Assembly: GCA_934630445.1 (NCBI GenBank)
Contig: CAKTWY010000038.1
Location: forward strand, 1 to 15,707
Reading direction: 5' to 3'
DNA length: 15,707 bases
From: an uncultured Eubacteriales bacterium
Lineage (GTDB): Bacteria > Bacillota > Clostridia > Oscillospirales > Butyricicoccaceae
In this document: one piece after another, positions 12,944 to 15,707 of the stretch
Numbering within the stretch: the stretch's first letter is position 1
Layout of the letters: the number at the start of each line of letters is the position of its first letter
Notes under the pieces: model-generated
Databases searched by the model: none
What the model saw: only the letters and a program-made list of their open reading frames with translations
What the model was told of the DNA's origin: nothing
Program-made: the position numbers and the translations under genes

Positions 12944-14104
12944 ATGAGAACGAAGGAAGCGGTCCTGGCCGCGGCCCGGCAGGGAGCCAAAAAATACGCT
13001 GGTGAACAGCTGGAACTGCTGCGCAGGCTGTCGGAAATCGATCACGGAACAGGCAACATCGAGGGCAACAGGCAGGTCATTCAACAGATGGACGCGCTTT
13101 TTGCCACGATGGATATCGCCGTGGAGTACCCGGAAAATCCAGGTCGTGGCAGGCATGTCGTTGCACGCATTAAGCCTGAGCGCAGCACCGGAAAGGTGAT
13201 CATCAACTCGCATTTGGACACGGTTTTTAAACCCGGGGATGCCGCCGCACATCCTTTCCGGATTGAAGGGGATATCGCCTACGGACTTGGGATCGCCGAT
13301 TGTCTGGGGGGCTTTGTCGTATCCTGTTATGCTGTGAAGATTATGCAGCAGGCTGGCATGCTGCCCGATAAGGAAATCGTCATGATCTATAACAGCGATG
13401 AAGAGATCGGCTCTCCAAGTGGGAGGAGCATTTTCCAGCAGGAGGCAAAAGACGCTCAGATGGCGTTCGTTTTTGAACCAGCCAGAGAGGAGAACGGCAT
13501 CCTGACTTATCGGAAGGGCGTCGCCGCCTGCAAACTTGAGGTGTTCGGCAAGGAGGCCCATGCGGGCCTGAAATATACCGAGGGACGCAGCGCGACAGTC
13601 GAACTTGCTCATCAGATCCTTGCGTTGAATGCAATGAACGATCCCAAAACAGAAAAATTCTACAATGTCGGCCCCCTCACGGGCGGCAAGGGCGCCGGCA
13701 TCGTGGCCGGCCATGCCTCCGCAGACATTATGATTTCCCTGGCGGACAACGACTCCTTCAGTCAGGTCTGTGCGGATATGGAACGGCTGGAAAAGAATAT
13801 CATGGTCGACGGCTGTACCGTTAAGGCCAGCGCGGATATGATCTTCCCGCCCATGGAGCATACCGCGGGCAACGTCAGCGTTTATGAAATCGTACATGAA
13901 GCGGGGCTGCAGATGGGAGTGGATTATCCGGAGCAATTTTCCGCTGGGTCTTCTGACGCATGCTATTTCACAACCTACGGCGTTCCAACGGTAGATGGCC
14001 TTGGGCCCTACATGTACGATATTCATACGTTTAACGAGCGGCTGGTCATTTCATCCATTCAGCAGAAGACGCAACTGTTTGCAGTTGTGCTTGGGAATTT
14101 ATAG
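12944..14104 (+). CDS. M20-family metallopeptidase (glutamate carboxypeptidase-like)
   Basis: 386 residues, typical of the CPG2/ArgE/DapE group. Di-zinc ligands and catalytic residues are visible: H90-x-D92 (SHLDTVFKPG), D119 (GLGIADCLGG), E153-E154 (NSDEEIGS; Glu153 is the general base), E178 (FVFEPARE) and H361 (DIHTFNERL). The block AGSSDACYF is also characteristic. The middle part (about 190-300) is the dimerisation lid. No signal peptide is seen, so it is cytoplasmic. It probably hydrolyses an imported dipeptide or N-acyl/N-carbamoyl amino acid; C-terminal glutamate removal as in CPG2 is one possibility. The start is ATG 12944 with SD AGGGGG 8 nt upstream; an ATG at 12926 lies too close to be served, and one at 12866 lies before the predicted transcript. 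A transporter gene follows after 59 nt. Confidence 0.92.
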   Translation: MRTKEAVLAAARQGAKKYAGEQLELLRRLSEIDHGTGNIEGNRQVIQQMDALFATMDIAVEYPENPGRGRHVVARIKPERSTGKVIINSHLDTVFKPGDAAAHPFRIEGDIAYGLGIADCLGGFVVSCYAVKIMQQAGMLPDKEIVMIYNSDEEIGSPSGRSIFQQEAKDAQMAFVFEPAREENGILTYRKGVAACKLEVFGKEAHAGLKYTEGRSATVELAHQILALNAMNDPKTEKFYNVGPLTGGKGAGIVAGHASADIMISLADNDSFSQVCADMERLEKNIMVDGCTVKASADMIFPPMEHTAGNVSVYEIVHEAGLQMGVDYPEQFSAGSSDACYFTTYGVPTVDGLGPYMYDIHTFNERLVISSIQQKTQLFAVVLGNL

Positions 14105-14163
14105 CAGAGCTAAGCATTGAATTTCGGTACAGGGCAAGACACAATTGAATAGGAGGATGAAAA

Positions 14164-15600
14164 ATGAGCAAAGCAACGAAGTCGGTCGAAACCAAAAAGA
14201 AAAAAAGAGAGTTTCCTTCTTCACTGGTTATTATTTTCATTTTTATTCTGATCGCAGTGGCGCTCACTTGGGTGGTTCCCTCCGGACAATATGACCGTGT
14301 TCTCAATGAAGCGACGGGGCGCATGGTGGTCGACCCGACGTCCTTCCATTACATCGACAATATCCGCGTCAATGTGTTCCAGATGTTCCAGGCTTTTTCA
14401 CAAGGTATGCAGGATGCCGGCTGGGTCGTCTTCATGATCATGCTGATTGGCGGCGGCCTGGAAATCGTCCTCAGCACCAAAGCGCTCGACAACCTTCTGG
14501 GCCGCTTTGCGCAGAAGACGCAAAAGTTCGGTATTATCATGGTGCCGGTCACGATCGTGCTGTTTTCTATTTTTGGCTGCGTGGTCAGCCTGCAGGAGAT
14601 CTATATCGCTTTCGGCATTCTGATGATCACTTTTGCGCGCGCCATGGGTTTTGATGCGCTCACGGGCTGCATCATGCTTTCCTATGGGCAGATGATCGGC
14701 TTCATTTCCGGCGAATTCAATGCCTTTAGCGTCGGCACTGCACAGGGGATTATCGGACTGCCCATGTATTCCGGCCTGGGTTATCGAATTGTCATCCATA
14801 TCATACTGCTGATCCTTACCCTGCCGTTCTTCTATCAGTATGCAAGGCGCATCAAGGCCGATCCCACCAAAAGTCTGTGCTACGAGCAGGAGCTAGCGGC
14901 GAAGGCAAGCGGCTACAGCGGCGCTGCCGACATGAGCGACTATAAGCTCACCGGCAAGCAAAAGATCATCCTGCTCACGCTTCTGGCGGGCCTTGTGTTC
15001 ATCGCGTATGCGTCCGTCACTTCCTGTGTAAACGTTCAGACCGCCACGCCGGCTGTCTTTGTTATCGTCGGCCTGGTCGCAGGCATTGTGTACGGATATT
15101 CTCCGAACAAGATCGGGGAGCTGTTCGCCCAGGGATGCAAGAGTATGATCCTCGGTGCGCTGATCGTTGGTTTAAGCCGCGCCGTCAGCGTGATCTTGGA
15201 CTGGGGCGTCGTCTCCGATACCATCGTTTACTCTGTCTGCAGTTTGCTGGAGGCCGCGCCGAAAGCGCTCACCTCCATTGCCATTTATATTTTTACTGCG
15301 ATTCTGAACTTCCTGAACGGCTCTGGAAGCGGCAAAGCTGCGCTTCTGATGCCGATCCTCGCTCCGATCGGCGACGTGCTGGAAATCCGCCAGCAGCTTC
15401 TGGTCATCGCCTATTCCTTCGGCGACGGCATTACCAATCTGCTCAGCCCCACTAATCCTCTGGTCATGGTGCCTCTGGGTATGGCCGGCATCGGCTATGG
15501 CCAGTGGATCAAAGCGACCTGGAAGCCGACCGTCGTGATGCTCATCGTGGCAGTTCCCATCCTGATCGTTCTGTCCTTTATGAACGTCGGTCCGTTCTGA
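14164..15600 (+). CDS. YfcC-family membrane transporter
   Basis: 478 residues with about 11-12 hydrophobic helices and a basic N-terminal tail. Family signatures of the YfcC/C4-dicarboxylate-carrier-like group are present: WVVPSGQYDR near the start, GSGSGKAALLMPILAPIGD (386-404) in a re-entrant loop region, and DGITNLLSPTNPLVM (421-435) near the end. Such proteins are secondary carriers of uncertain substrate, often annotated as basic amino acid or short peptide transporters. Here the upstream peptidase suggests uptake of a small peptide or acylated amino acid that is then split in the cytoplasm (inferred). The start is ATG with SD AGGAGG about 7 nt upstream. It forms an operon with the peptidase and is closed by a strong terminator 10 nt after the stop. 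Confidence 0.88.
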   Translation: MSKATKSVETKKKKREFPSSLVIIFIFILIAVALTWVVPSGQYDRVLNEATGRMVVDPTSFHYIDNIRVNVFQMFQAFSQGMQDAGWVVFMIMLIGGGLEIVLSTKALDNLLGRFAQKTQKFGIIMVPVTIVLFSIFGCVVSLQEIYIAFGILMITFARAMGFDALTGCIMLSYGQMIGFISGEFNAFSVGTAQGIIGLPMYSGLGYRIVIHIILLILTLPFFYQYARRIKADPTKSLCYEQELAAKASGYSGAADMSDYKLTGKQKIILLTLLAGLVFIAYASVTSCVNVQTATPAVFVIVGLVAGIVYGYSPNKIGELFAQGCKSMILGALIVGLSRAVSVILDWGVVSDTIVYSVCSLLEAAPKALTSIAIYIFTAILNFLNGSGSGKAALLMPILAPIGDVLEIRQQLLVIAYSFGDGITNLLSPTNPLVMVPLGMAGIGYGQWIKATWKPTVVMLIVAVPILIVLSFMNVGPF

Positions 15601-15610
15601 CGGATCGAAC

Positions 15611-15654
15611 AAAACGCCATGGCCGCCCGCGCCGCGGGCGGCCATGGCGTTTTT
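15611..15654 (+). terminator. Rho-independent terminator after the transporter
   Basis: Perfect 20-bp stem (15611-15630 with 15634-15653), GCC loop, A-run on the left and TTTT on the right. The remaining 53 bases of the window hold no recognisable feature. Confidence 0.92.
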
Positions 15655-15707
15655 CATACAATCGTTCCAGCGGGAAGAGTTACCGCGGTATGTGGAACGT
15701 ATCACGC

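Noticed and set aside
12917..14026. 369-codon open frame on the minus strand opposite the M20 peptidase
   Set aside because: It lies antisense to a gene with all metal-binding motifs, shows no family motif, and its composition fits a mirror frame.

Overview
The window looks like a chromosomal segment of a GC-rich, endospore-forming, anaerobic Firmicute of the class Clostridia. The evidence is a recognisable spoIIR gene, RNase III and RNase J together, the plsX-acpP-rnc order typical of Firmicutes, strong GGAGG-type ribosome binding sites and near-consensus sigma-A promoters. No tRNA, rRNA, CRISPR array, insertion sequence, prophage gene or attachment site was seen.

Layout. Bases 1-4406 (+) are a housekeeping run: the tail of an unidentified gene, an MccF/LD-carboxypeptidase-type S66 peptidase, plsX, acpP (own promoter, long GC-rich leader, TTG start), rnc, and an Elp3-like radical SAM gene overlapping rnc by 4 nt. 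The run ends at a 32-nt perfect palindrome that also lies at the end of the facing minus-strand genes. Bases 4503-6100 (-) carry a two-helix membrane protein with a helical-repeat-like soluble part and spoIIR. Divergent from spoIIR, bases 6265-8156 (+) form a tightly overlapping four-gene module: ECF sigma factor, zinc-type anti-sigma factor, and two small multi-pass membrane proteins (TM2-like and LiaI/LiaF-TM-like). A sigma-W-like promoter sits in front and suggests autoregulation. Bases 8364-9627 hold a uroporphyrinogen-decarboxylase-family gene broken by two frameshifts; one is an exact 8-bp tandem duplication.

Bases 9628-10092 have no protein gene but contain a terminator, a strong extended -10 promoter, about 260 nt of RNA predicted to be highly structured, and a terminator-like hairpin, directly before the RNase J gene (10093-11745). 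This is the most interesting uncharacterised element. From 11844 to the end lies an apparently self-contained catabolic module: a FadR-type GntR regulator on the minus strand, divergent from an M20 metallopeptidase and a YfcC-family transporter. The divergent region is AT-rich and has a perfect sigma-A promoter for the regulator. A perfect FadR-type palindrome (TNGTNNNACNA) lies at the predicted start of the peptidase-transporter transcript. The likely logic is repression of peptide or acyl-amino-acid uptake and hydrolysis until a ligand binds the FCD domain.

All family names come from motif recognition by eye. No database search or RNA folding was run.
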